Assembly: GCA_004558305.1 (NCBI GenBank)
Contig: SFDG01000096.1
Span: 1-6,564, forward strand
Length of the DNA stretch: 6,564 nucleotides
Direction: 5' to 3'
Origin: Phocaeicola plebeius
Lineage (GTDB): Bacteria > Bacteroidota > Bacteroidia > Bacteroidales > Bacteroidaceae
Each line of letters begins with the position of its first letter. Positions within the stretch are counted from its first letter, which is position 1. Below are positions 1-6,420 of this stretch, in pieces. Under the pieces are notes generated by a model. It saw only the letters and a list, made by a program, of their open reading frames with translations, was not told the DNA's origin and did not search any database. A program made the position numbers and the translations under genes.

Positions 1-468
1 ACCTTGCCGAAAGGCTCCACCATCGAACAGCCGGTGGAGCTGCGCGATATCCTGCCCACTATGCTGGAAACGGCGGGAGCACAGGTGCCGCAGGACATGG
101 ACGGACGCTCGATGCTGGCCCTCACGAAGGGACAGACGGAAGGATGGCGACGCTGGATTGACCTGGAGCACGCTACCTGCTATTCAGACCATAACTACTG
201 GTGTGCCTTGACCGACGGCAGGCTGAAGTACATCTGGTTCCTCCGCACCGGAGAAGAACAGCTGTTCGACCTGGTGAAGGACCCGCAGGAAACGACCGAC
301 CGCTCCACCGACAAGAAATACCACAAGCAGTTGGACGAGTTGCGTCGGGCCATGGCCGACCATCTGTCGGAGCGGGGAGAAGAATGGGTGAAGGACGGAA
401 AGCTGCAGACGCGTTCTTCTACCTTATTATATAGTCCGAACTATTCTTCCCAACGCAAGAAACCATGA
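1..468 (+). CDS. Sulfatase, C-terminal part (5' end outside window)
   Basis: This is the last 155 codons of a sulfatase of the alkaline-phosphatase superfamily, which hydrolyses sulfate esters, probably on a glycan outside the cytoplasm. The reading frame is open from base 1; the TTG at position 4 is an internal leucine, not a start. The visible part matches the C-terminal subdomain of S1 sulfatases. It has the segment VELRDILPTMLETAG (the 'pathway to C-terminal helix' found after the active-site domain), then DGRSML, then a W-rich strand region ending in TGEEQLFDLVKDPQE, which is the usual 'ELYDLxxDPxE' closing motif. The formylglycine signature and metal ligands lie upstream, so neither Ser/Cys type nor substrate can be read. 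The stop codon overlaps the next start by four bases (ATGA), indicating an operon with the beta-helix gene. The family call is firm; the S1 subfamily is not assignable. Confidence 0.93.
   Translation, partial: TLPKGSTIEQPVELRDILPTMLETAGAQVPQDMDGRSMLALTKGQTEGWRRWIDLEHATCYSDHNYWCALTDGRLKYIWFLRTGEEQLFDLVKDPQETTDRSTDKKYHKQLDELRRAMADHLSERGEEWVKDGKLQTRSSTLLYSPNYSSQRKKP
465..468 (+). other. ATGA stop/start overlap (translational coupling)
   Basis: The TGA that ends the upstream sulfatase (466-468) is interleaved with the ATG that starts the beta-helix/EEP gene (465-467). A second ATG follows at 468-470. No clear Shine-Dalgarno sequence precedes it. The overlap implies that both proteins are made from one message, with re-initiation by terminating ribosomes. 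Confidence 0.85.
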
Positions 469-3218
469 TGAACAAAGCAAAAATCTGTCTGCTGGCTGCA
501 GGATGCCTTTGCAGTACTGCATGGGCAGCTGCCGCAGACATTCTTCACGTATCGCCCCGAGGCAATGACCAGACGGGCAACGGAAGTGCCGGAGCACCTT
601 ATCTCTCCATTAACATGGCACTTGAGAAAGGAATGCAAGAACGCGGGTCTGCCGACACCTTGTACATTCGTGTAGCAGCCGGCGACTATTACCTGACAGA
701 ACCTGTCGTGATACGGAACACGACCCGTCCGGTGGTCATCTCCGGCGAAGGCGAGGGACGCCCCCGCCTGATGGGAGGCTTGCCCGTCACGGGATGGGAA
801 CCCTGTGGGGAAGGACGCTATCGTGCCTACATTCCCCAGGCTGCCCGCTACGGCCTGCAGTTCGAGCAGTTCTACGTAGACGGGAAACGGGCTGTGCCGG
901 CCCGTACCCCCAATGAAGGATGGCGCTATGTCAAGTCTTCGCGGGAGACTGCCGTCGTTCCCGGCAAGCCGCTAGCACCTTATGCGGTGCAGCAGCTCGA
1001 TTTCCATCCTGCTGACTGGCAGAGTCTGAAAGGGGCGACTGCCGAGAAACTGCAGGACATGAAGTTCCGTTTTTACCACAAATGGGACATTACCCGCAAG
1101 AGCCCTCGTCATGTGGTGCCCGATTCTGCCCGTGCCTGTTTTGACGGACGAAGCATGAAACCGTGGAACCCCCTTAACGGCCAGACCCGTTATTTCATGT
1201 ACAATTATTTGCGGGCATTGGATGCCCCCGGAGAGTGGTACTATGACCGTCGGGAGGGCTACCTGTACTATCAGCCCCGCAAGGGGGAACAGCTGGAGAA
1301 GGCACATTGTGTCATTCCGGTGTTGCATCAATGGATGCGTATCGAGGGTACGCCTACGGCTCCTGTCAAGGGAATCCGTCTGGAGAACCTGTCGTTCCAG
1401 TACGCTTCCTATACCATCGCTCCCATGGGAGAAGAACCCCAGCAGGCAGCCGCCGGCAGCGAAGCCGCACTGGTGATGGAATATGCCGACGATGTGACGT
1501 TGCGCCGGTGTGAACTGTTGCACACGGGAGCCTACGCGCTGCGCATCGGCCGTTCGTCTCACCGCAACCGGGTGGAGCAGTGCTACTTGGCCGACCTGGG
1601 AGCCGGCGGTATTCAGGTGGGTGAGACCCGTCTGCCCGAAGAAGGCAGCGACGTGACTTCCCACAATGTAATCGACAACAACATCATCACTTCGGCCGGT
1701 CACGAACAGCCTTGTGGAGTGGGCATCGCCCTCTTCCATACGCACCACAACCGGATCAGCCACAATGATATCTTCGACATCCTTTACTCCGGCATTTCTG
1801 TCGGTTGGGTATGGGGCTACAGCTACAGTCCTTCAAAAGGCAATGAGATTCTCTACAACCATGTACACCACATCGGATGGGGAGAGCTGAGCGACATGGG
1901 AGCGGTCTATACCTTAGGCCCTTCGGAAGGCACCCGTATCTGCCACAACTACATACATGATGTATGGACATACGACTATGGAGGCTGGGGACTGTATACC
2001 GATGAAGGGTCTACCGGCATCGAACTGAGCCATAACCTGGTGGTACGCTGCAAGAGCGGTGGCTTCCATCAGCATTACGGCAAAGAGAACCGCGTGGAGA
2101 ACAACATCCTGGCCTTTGCCCACCTCCATCAGGCCCAGCTGACCCGGGCGGAAAAGCACCTGTCGTTCCACTTCAAGCGTAACATCCTGCTCTACGACCG
2201 GGGAGAAAGTCTGGCCCGTGAGGCATGGAGCAAGGCCGTGCTCGACATCGACAGCAACCTGTATTGGCGGACAGACCGGAAGCCGGTAGAAATTCAAGGC
2301 ATGCCGTTTGCCCGTTGGAAACAGGAGAAGGAACCTCACTCCATCGAGGCCGATCCTCTTTTCCGTCGTCCGGAAGCGGATGACTTTCATTTCACTTCCA
2401 CCCGCAATGCACAGCGCATCGGTTTCGAACCGTTCGACTACACGGCTTGCGGTGTCTACGGCAGCAGCGACTGGAAGGCATTGGCACAACTGGATGAACA
2501 GCGGGCCGCCTTGTTCCGCCGGATAGCAGGAGACGGTGTACGCATCATGAGCTACAACATCCGTAACGGGAATGGAATGGACAACCGGCACGATGTAGGC
2601 CGTGTGGCCGCCCGTATTGCAGCATCGGGGGCCGACCTGGTGGCCTTGCAGGAGGTGGACAGCCTGACGCGTCGCAGCGGAGGAACCTATATTGCCGGTC
2701 AGCTGGCTGCCCTTACCGGACTGCATGCCACCTATGCGCCTGCCATCGACTACGATGGAGGCAAGTATGGCATCGCTCTGCTGTCGCGCGAGAAGCCGCA
2801 GTCGTCGTATCATGTAGCCCTTCCCGGACGGGAAGAGAAACGCACGTTGATGGTAGTCGAGTTCAAGGACTATGTGATGCTCAATACGCATCTTTCCTTG
2901 ACGGAGGCCGACCAGCTGGCTTCGGTGGATATCCTGGTCCGTGAGGCCCGTAAGGTGACCGGGAAGCCGGTCTTCCTGGCCGGGGATTTCAATTCCACCC
3001 CCGACTCGGCGGTACAGAAACGGCTGTCGCGTTATTTCGAACGCCTCACGTCTCCCGACTGGGTGACCTGTAGCGGGGTTTGCATCGACTTTATTTTCCG
3101 CTACCGGACAAAGGAGACAGACAAGAAGGACACGTCGGTACGCTGCGTGGAACGCCAGCTGGTACCCGATGACATTTCTTCCGATCATCGTCCTGTCTGG
3201 GTGGATATGAAATACTGA
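465..3218 (+). CDS. Secreted beta-helix (GH141-like) protein fused to a C-terminal endonuclease/exonuclease/phosphatase domain
   Basis: A 917-aa exported protein with two parts. Residues 1-23 look like a signal peptide (hydrophobic core, AWA-A cleavage region; two Cys residues make a lipoprotein reading possible but the lipobox is poor). Residues about 26-50 (HVSPRGNDQTGNGS) are the usual entry strand of right-handed parallel beta-helix proteins. Residues to about 670 follow the pattern of GH141-type proteins: YVDGKRAVPARTPNEGW, GEWYYDRREGYLYYQPR, SDMGAVYTLGPSEGT (D477), YDYGGWGLYTDEGS (D504, D513), then GGFHQHYGKENRVENN. The terminal GFEPFDYTACGVYGSSDW is where such proteins normally end. 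Instead an EEP domain follows at about 692-917, with all expected residues: N698 (SYNIRNG), E730 (LQEVD), H809 (NTHLS), D841 and N843 (GDFNSTP), D875, and D907-H908 (SSDHRPV). It probably cleaves glycan and phosphoester bonds, but neither substrate is known. The start at 465 is coupled to the upstream sulfatase; ATG 468 is an alternative. Confidence 0.88.
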   Translation: MMNKAKICLLAAGCLCSTAWAAAADILHVSPRGNDQTGNGSAGAPYLSINMALEKGMQERGSADTLYIRVAAGDYYLTEPVVIRNTTRPVVISGEGEGRPRLMGGLPVTGWEPCGEGRYRAYIPQAARYGLQFEQFYVDGKRAVPARTPNEGWRYVKSSRETAVVPGKPLAPYAVQQLDFHPADWQSLKGATAEKLQDMKFRFYHKWDITRKSPRHVVPDSARACFDGRSMKPWNPLNGQTRYFMYNYLRALDAPGEWYYDRREGYLYYQPRKGEQLEKAHCVIPVLHQWMRIEGTPTAPVKGIRLENLSFQYASYTIAPMGEEPQQAAAGSEAALVMEYADDVTLRRCELLHTGAYALRIGRSSHRNRVEQCYLADLGAGGIQVGETRLPEEGSDVTSHNVIDNNIITSAGHEQPCGVGIALFHTHHNRISHNDIFDILYSGISVGWVWGYSYSPSKGNEILYNHVHHIGWGELSDMGAVYTLGPSEGTRICHNYIHDVWTYDYGGWGLYTDEGSTGIELSHNLVVRCKSGGFHQHYGKENRVENNILAFAHLHQAQLTRAEKHLSFHFKRNILLYDRGESLAREAWSKAVLDIDSNLYWRTDRKPVEIQGMPFARWKQEKEPHSIEADPLFRRPEADDFHFTSTRNAQRIGFEPFDYTACGVYGSSDWKALAQLDEQRAALFRRIAGDGVRIMSYNIRNGNGMDNRHDVGRVAARIAASGADLVALQEVDSLTRRSGGTYIAGQLAALTGLHATYAPAIDYDGGKYGIALLSREKPQSSYHVALPGREEKRTLMVVEFKDYVMLNTHLSLTEADQLASVDILVREARKVTGKPVFLAGDFNSTPDSAVQKRLSRYFERLTSPDWVTCSGVCIDFIFRYRTKETDKKDTSVRCVERQLVPDDISSDHRPVWVDMKY

Positions 3219-3257
3219 TGGCTGCACGTTAATGTGTCGGAGAGAGTGCAAAAGCAC

Positions 3258-3428
3258 CATTCTTCTTGTCATTCTACCAATGACGGAAACCGTAGGGGCA
3301 GACCTATGTGTCTGCCCGGAAACATCCACCTCGGCATTCCGGGCGGACACGCAGGTCCGCCCCTACAGCGTTATCATCGAATTGTTTCACACAACGTGTG
3401 ATGGGGGCTCAGAATGACAAACAAAATG
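3258..3428. repeat. Nested inverted-repeat element, MITE/REP-like (171 bp)
   Basis: The outer arms 3258-3275 and 3411-3428 are inverted copies matching at 15 of 18 positions, with a perfect 10-bp core (TTGTCATTCT at 3266-3275, AGAATGACAA at 3411-3420). They enclose a 30-bp inverted repeat (3292-3321 with 3337-3366) and a small perfect hairpin TCACAC-AAC-GTGTGA (3387-3401). Both the 'TTGTCATTCT' arm and the 'GTAGGGGC...GCCCCTAC' core resemble dispersed palindromic repeats I know from many bacterial genomes, so this is probably one copy of a non-autonomous or REP-type family. No target-site duplication is evident and there is no transposase in the window. The element boundaries are my estimate. 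Confidence 0.65.
3292..3366. repeat. Inner inverted repeat, 30-bp arms and 15-bp loop
   Basis: Arms 3292-3321 and 3337-3366 are reverse complements at 26 of 30 positions. They begin and end with GTAGGGGC and GCCCCTAC and meet a loop at 3322-3336. All four differences are transitions: two would be A-C mismatches and two U-G wobbles in + strand RNA. This could form a strong hairpin in RNA 73 nt after the stop of the beta-helix/EEP gene and might stabilise the 3' end of that message. It lacks a T-tract on either side, so it does not look like an intrinsic terminator. Confidence 0.8.
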
Positions 3429-3540
3429 AGTGGTTGGGTGAACGCATCCTACTGTTCATGAAATATAGGATGTCAGCCAGTGGAGAATACGGAACAAGGA
3501 AACGAAATGATTGTATAATGCGGCTTTCGGAGCACGAGAG

Positions 3541-3572
3541 TTTGGATATGTGAAGAAATTTGGGTAAGTTTG
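3541..3572 (+). promoter_or_regulatory. Bacteroidota-type promoter for the phosphodiesterase-like gene
   Basis: TTTG at 3541-3544 and TAAGTTTG at 3565-3572 match the Bacteroidota consensus (-33 TTTG, -7 TAnnTTTG). The centre-to-centre distance of 26 bp is what the consensus predicts. The transcription start would be near 3576, leaving a leader of about 44 nt to the ATG at 3620. It implies that this gene has its own transcript rather than relying on the upstream operon. Confidence 0.65.
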
Positions 3573-3619
3573 TCAGCAAAACAAGAAGCGCAAGACGTAT
3601 TCACCAATAAAAATACTAT

Positions 3620-4519
3620 ATGAAACGTACATTCTTATGGATTTTCATGATGCTGACAGTCTGTTCGTTTGCCTGTTCAGCAGCAAAACCTCTGGCAAAG
3701 CATGTGGTACTGATCGGATTGGACGGTTGGGGAGCATACAGTGTAGAGAAAGCGGATATGCCGCACGTAAAGAAACTGATGGCGGAAGGTACCTATACGC
3801 TCACCAAAAGAAGTGTGCTGCCTTCTTCCAGTGCTGTCAACTGGGCATCCATGTTCATGGGGGCAGGTCCTGAACTCCACGGATTCACGGAGTGGGGATC
3901 CCAGAAGCCCGAACTTCCGTCTCGCGAGTTGTCCCATTACGGACTGTTCCCTTCGGTGTGGGGATTGTTCCGCGATGCCTATCCCACAGCCGAGATGGGG
4001 TACATTTACGAATGGGAAGGCATGAAGTATCTGGCAGAGATGCAGGCCATGAACTACACGCAGCATACACCTGTTTCGGAAACTCATCCGAAGGGATGTA
4101 CGGACGATGCGGTGGCCTATATCAAGAAAGCCCGTCCTGCCTTTGTGGGGATTATTTTCGACCAGCCTGATGGAGTAGGGCATGGCGACGGACACGACAC
4201 GCCTGCCTATTACGCCAAATTGAAGGAACTGGATGGGTATATCGGAGAAATCGTGGAGGCCGTTTCGGAGGCAGGGATGCTGGAAGAAACCATCTTCATC
4301 GTTACGGCTGACCATGGAGGTATCGGCACCGGCCGTGGCGGAAAGACCATGCAGGAAATGGAAACGCCTTTCATCATTTCAGGAAAAGGGATAAGAAAAG
4401 GAGGTGTGATTTCCGACAGCATGATGCAGTTCGACGTGGCTTCCACTATTGCCTGTATTTTCCGGTTGAAACAGCCACAGGTATGGATTGGGCGGCCCAT
4501 GCTCCAGGTCTTTCAATGA
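3620..4519 (+). CDS. Secreted type I phosphodiesterase / alkaline-phosphatase-superfamily protein
   Basis: A 299-aa protein of the nucleotide pyrophosphatase/phosphodiesterase branch of the alkaline phosphatase superfamily (PF01663-like), expected to hydrolyse phosphate mono- or diesters with two metal ions, outside the cytoplasm. Residues 1-22 form a signal peptide (KR, hydrophobic core, cleavage near CSA-A; a lipoprotein is less likely because the lipobox is poor). Visible active-site elements are D35 (VLIGLDGWG), the probable nucleophile S71 with N74 (LPSSSAVNW, then MFMGAGPELHG), D184 and H188 (DQPDGVGH), and D231-H232 (TADHGG). The next expected ligand, a His in the 'GHGGKT' motif of relatives, is R239 here (GRGGKT, codon CGT at 4334-4336), one transition from CAT. 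The C-terminus, ending in a WIGRPM motif, looks complete. It has its own promoter and is bracketed by two unrelated palindromic repeats. The substrate is unknown; activity may be altered. Confidence 0.88.
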   Translation: MKRTFLWIFMMLTVCSFACSAAKPLAKHVVLIGLDGWGAYSVEKADMPHVKKLMAEGTYTLTKRSVLPSSSAVNWASMFMGAGPELHGFTEWGSQKPELPSRELSHYGLFPSVWGLFRDAYPTAEMGYIYEWEGMKYLAEMQAMNYTQHTPVSETHPKGCTDDAVAYIKKARPAFVGIIFDQPDGVGHGDGHDTPAYYAKLKELDGYIGEIVEAVSEAGMLEETIFIVTADHGGIGTGRGGKTMQEMETPFIISGKGIRKGGVISDSMMQFDVASTIACIFRLKQPQVWIGRPMLQVFQ

Positions 4520-4597
4520 ACAGGATGGGGGCATTGAAGATGCGATGCCCGGGATGGATGAAAACCATGTTAGTTATTGACAGAGGTTTCCGATACC

Positions 4598-4710
4598 TTT
4601 TATCACACTTGTTCCACGTACTTTGTCACGGTCGTTCCACGTACTTTGTCACGACTGTTCCAAGAAGGCGGAACGACCGTGACAAAGGCCGTGGAACAAG
4701 TGTGACAAAA
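4598..4710. repeat. Large inverted repeat, 41-bp arms and 31-bp centre
   Basis: Arms 4598-4638 and 4670-4710 are reverse complements at 38 of 41 positions; the centre is 4639-4669. The arms alternate two short words, TTTGTCAC and GTTCCAC, seen as GTGACAAA and GTGGAAC on the right side. Because the left side contains tandem copies of the same unit, the right arm can also pair one unit further in (4621-4661 with 4670-4710, 32 of 41 matches, 8-base loop). The element lies about 80 bp after the stop of the phosphodiesterase-like gene and about 50 bp before a -7 promoter element. It lacks a T-tract after the hairpin. It may be a dispersed repeat, a 3'-end stabilising structure, or a multi-site protein-binding region; the sequence does not decide. 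Confidence 0.85.
4611..4661 (+). repeat. 23-bp tandem units inside the left side of the large inverted repeat
   Basis: A 20-bp block starting GTTCCACGTACTTTG occurs at 4611-4630 and identically at 4634-4653, a period of 23 bp. A third unit starts on the same period at 4657 (GTTCCA) and then diverges. The stretch before 4611 (TTTTATCACACTT) resembles the second half of a degenerate earlier unit. Together with the inverted arm this makes a small array of one unit in both orientations. Confidence 0.85.
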
Positions 4711-4760
4711 GAACTCATAATTCTTGGATTAGGATAAGTGGGTATTTGTCGGGAAAACCG

Positions 4761-4768
4761 TATCTTTG
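4761..4768 (+). promoter_or_regulatory. -7 promoter element upstream of the complete sulfatase
   Basis: TATCTTTG is a perfect TAnnTTTG match. Transcription would start near 4772, about 23 nt before the ATG at 4795. The -33 position (about 4737-4740) reads AGTG, so it is poor. A TTTG at 4745-4748 is too close (18 bp between centres). The promoter may therefore be weak or depend on an activator, or transcripts may also read through from the upstream gene. Confidence 0.45.
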
Positions 4769-4794
4769 TCTGCAAATAAAGGATAAACCACTAT

Positions 4795-6333
4795 ATGATG
4801 ATGAACCGTATGATTAGAAATATCTGTTGCTCGTTGGGACTGTCGTGGGTAGCCGCTCACGCATTGTCCGCCCAGGAGCGTCCCAACATTGTCGTTTTCT
4901 TGGTGGATGATATGGGACTGATGGATACCTCCCTGCCGTTCGATGTGGACGAACAGGGAAATCCTGTGCGTCATCCGCTGAACGACTGGTACCGCACGCC
5001 CAATATGGAACGGCTGGCCCGACAAGGCATCCGTTTCAGTACGTTCTATGCCCAAAGTGTCAGTTCGCCCTCGCGCACCTCGCTCCTGACGGGGCAGAAT
5101 GCCGCACGGCACCGGACGACCAACTGGATCAATTCCGAAAGCAATAACCGGACATCGTTCGGACCGCCCGACTGGAACTGGGAGGGACTGAGCCGGGAGG
5201 ATAGGATCTATCCGGCTGTTCTGCAGCAGGCGGGCTACAAGACCATCCATGTGGGGAAAGCTCATTTCGGCTGCATAGGCAGCGAGGGGGAAGACCCCAT
5301 GCGGTTGGGATTCGAAGTGAATATCGCCGGCTCGTCCATCGGGGAACCGGGCAGTTACTTAGGAGAAAACGGTTACGGGTGGATAAAGGGACACCGGCCG
5401 AGGGCGGTGCCCGGACTGGAAGCGTACCATGGGACTGCCACGTTCCTGACCGATGCACTGACCTTAGAGGCGGAAAAGGAAGTGAAGAAGGCGGTGGAGA
5501 AAGGACAGCCGTTCTACCTGAACATGGCGCACTATGCCGTACACAATCCGTTCGAGACGGACCAACGCTTTATCGCCCATTACCGGGAAGGGGACAAGAG
5601 CCGGCAGGCACAGGCGTTCGCCACATTGATAGAGGGCATGGACAAGTCGTTGGGCGACCTGATGGACTATCTGGAGCAGCTGGGGGTGGCAGAGAATACG
5701 CTGATTCTTTTCTTGGGGGACAATGGCGGAGATGCTCCCCTGGGCGGTGCTGCCGACTACGGTTCTTCGGCTCCTTTCAAGGGAAAGAAAGGGTCTGAAT
5801 TTGAGGGAGGCGTGCGTGTCCCGTTCATTGCCGCATGGGCGAAACCGGCACCGGACAATGTCTTCCAGCAGGCGTATCCGATTGCGCAGGGAGCCGTGCA
5901 GACCCAGATGGCGACCATTATGGACATCTATCCGACGGTGCTGTCGGCAGCTGGGGTAAAAGTCCCGAAGCATCATGCGCTGGACGGCAGTGACCTGAAG
6001 CGGCTGCTGCAGGGCAGAGCGGACAGGCAGCACCGCGATGACTTCCTGATGCACTTCCCGCATGAGCATCGGGGCAGCTATTTCACCACTTACCGCAAGG
6101 GCGACTGGAAGCTGATCTACTATTACCATCCCGACACGGACGGTGTGCCTTCGTGTCGGCTGTTCCATCTGAAGGAGGACCCTTATGAACACCACGACAG
6201 GGCCGCAGAGCGTCCCGACATCGTGAAACGCCTCTGCCGTCAGATGAAGAAACGGTTGGAGACGGAGCGGGCACTTTATCCGGTGGACAAGGACGGCAAG
6301 ACACTTTTCCCGGTGGTGCTTTCTCCTGAGTGA
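4795..6333 (+). CDS. Secreted serine-type S1 sulfatase
   Basis: A complete 512-aa sulfatase, expected to remove sulfate esters from a glycan outside the cytoplasm. Residues 1-26 form a signal peptide (cleavage near ALSA-QE). The S1 active-site elements are all visible: D38-D39 (metal), the formylglycine signature S90-S-P-S-R94 followed by TSLLTG, K155 and H157 (HVGKAHFG), H246 and H250 (NMAHYAVHNPF), D309-N310 (LGDNGG), K329 and R341. The residue converted to formylglycine is Ser, so maturation needs a radical-SAM anaerobic sulfatase-maturing enzyme, which is not in this window. The C-terminal subdomain runs from MDIYPTVLSAAGVKV to LFHLKEDPYEH. The length is normal. The gene opens with three consecutive ATGs; 4795 is preceded by AAAGGA (4778-4783) at suitable spacing, and 4801 is an alternative. 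The overall pattern may suit a galactose/N-acetylgalactosamine sulfatase group, but I cannot fix the subfamily. Confidence 0.95.
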   Translation: MMMNRMIRNICCSLGLSWVAAHALSAQERPNIVVFLVDDMGLMDTSLPFDVDEQGNPVRHPLNDWYRTPNMERLARQGIRFSTFYAQSVSSPSRTSLLTGQNAARHRTTNWINSESNNRTSFGPPDWNWEGLSREDRIYPAVLQQAGYKTIHVGKAHFGCIGSEGEDPMRLGFEVNIAGSSIGEPGSYLGENGYGWIKGHRPRAVPGLEAYHGTATFLTDALTLEAEKEVKKAVEKGQPFYLNMAHYAVHNPFETDQRFIAHYREGDKSRQAQAFATLIEGMDKSLGDLMDYLEQLGVAENTLILFLGDNGGDAPLGGAADYGSSAPFKGKKGSEFEGGVRVPFIAAWAKPAPDNVFQQAYPIAQGAVQTQMATIMDIYPTVLSAAGVKVPKHHALDGSDLKRLLQGRADRQHRDDFLMHFPHEHRGSYFTTYRKGDWKLIYYYHPDTDGVPSCRLFHLKEDPYEHHDRAAERPDIVKRLCRQMKKRLETERALYPVDKDGKTLFPVVLSPE

Positions 6334-6349
6334 TGTCTACCTTTGATTT

Positions 6350-6381
6350 TTTGGCGGTTTGGAGAATTAATCCTACCTTTG
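6350..6381 (+). promoter_or_regulatory. Bacteroidota-type promoter for the AAA-ATPase-like gene
   Basis: TTTG at 6350-6353 and TACCTTTG at 6374-6381 match the -33 and -7 consensus with the expected 26 bp between centres. Transcription would start near 6385, giving a leader of about 36 nt. A second TACCTTTG lies at 6338-6345, immediately after the sulfatase stop, but has no matching -33 element. The promoter suggests that the next gene is a separate transcription unit. Confidence 0.65.
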
Positions 6382-6420
6382 CTTCTGGCAGAAAGCCGGA
6401 ACCGAAAAAGGAAAGAAACC

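Larger units (their letters stand above)
3219..3619. other. Intergenic region, 401 bp: repeat element then promoter
   Basis: No credible gene lies here. The left part (about 3258-3428) is occupied by nested inverted repeats, described separately. Short open frames through this part (for example 3232-3417 and 3308-3553) read out low-information peptides such as RADTQVRPY and RRSAPT, typical of spurious ORFs over palindromic repeats. From 3429 to 3540 I see nothing recognisable apart from a weak 6-bp inverted pair (3445-3450 with 3467-3472). The promoter of the downstream gene is at 3541-3572, followed by an A-rich leader to the ATG at 3620. No run of T follows the hairpins, so an intrinsic terminator for the upstream operon is not evident. 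Confidence 0.7.

Noticed and set aside
4..6. TTG at position 4 as the start of a 154-aa gene
   Set aside because: The frame is open to base 1 and the content is only the C-terminal subdomain of a sulfatase, so this is an internal leucine of a gene starting upstream.
972..1763. Minus-strand open frame of 263 codons
   Set aside because: Antisense shadow of the beta-helix region in G+C-rich DNA, with no motif and no ribosome-binding or promoter signal.
1914..3350. Long minus-strand open frame of 478 codons
   Set aside because: It lies antisense to the beta-helix/EEP gene, whose protein has clear domain motifs throughout. The antisense peptide has no recognisable domain and begins inside the palindromic repeat.
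3292..3366. Intrinsic terminator for the upstream operon
   Set aside because: The hairpin is strong, but no T-tract follows it on either strand.
3232..3553. Two short plus-strand open frames (3232-3417, 3308-3553)
   Set aside because: They run through the inverted-repeat element, overlap each other in different frames and give peptides typical of spurious calls on such repeats.
4598..4710. CRISPR array
   Set aside because: The 23-bp period units have only a 3-bp difference between copies rather than unique spacers, and they occur in both orientations; no cas gene is present.
5464..6195. Minus-strand open frame of 243 codons
   Set aside because: Antisense shadow of the sulfatase; the forward frame carries all sulfatase motifs.
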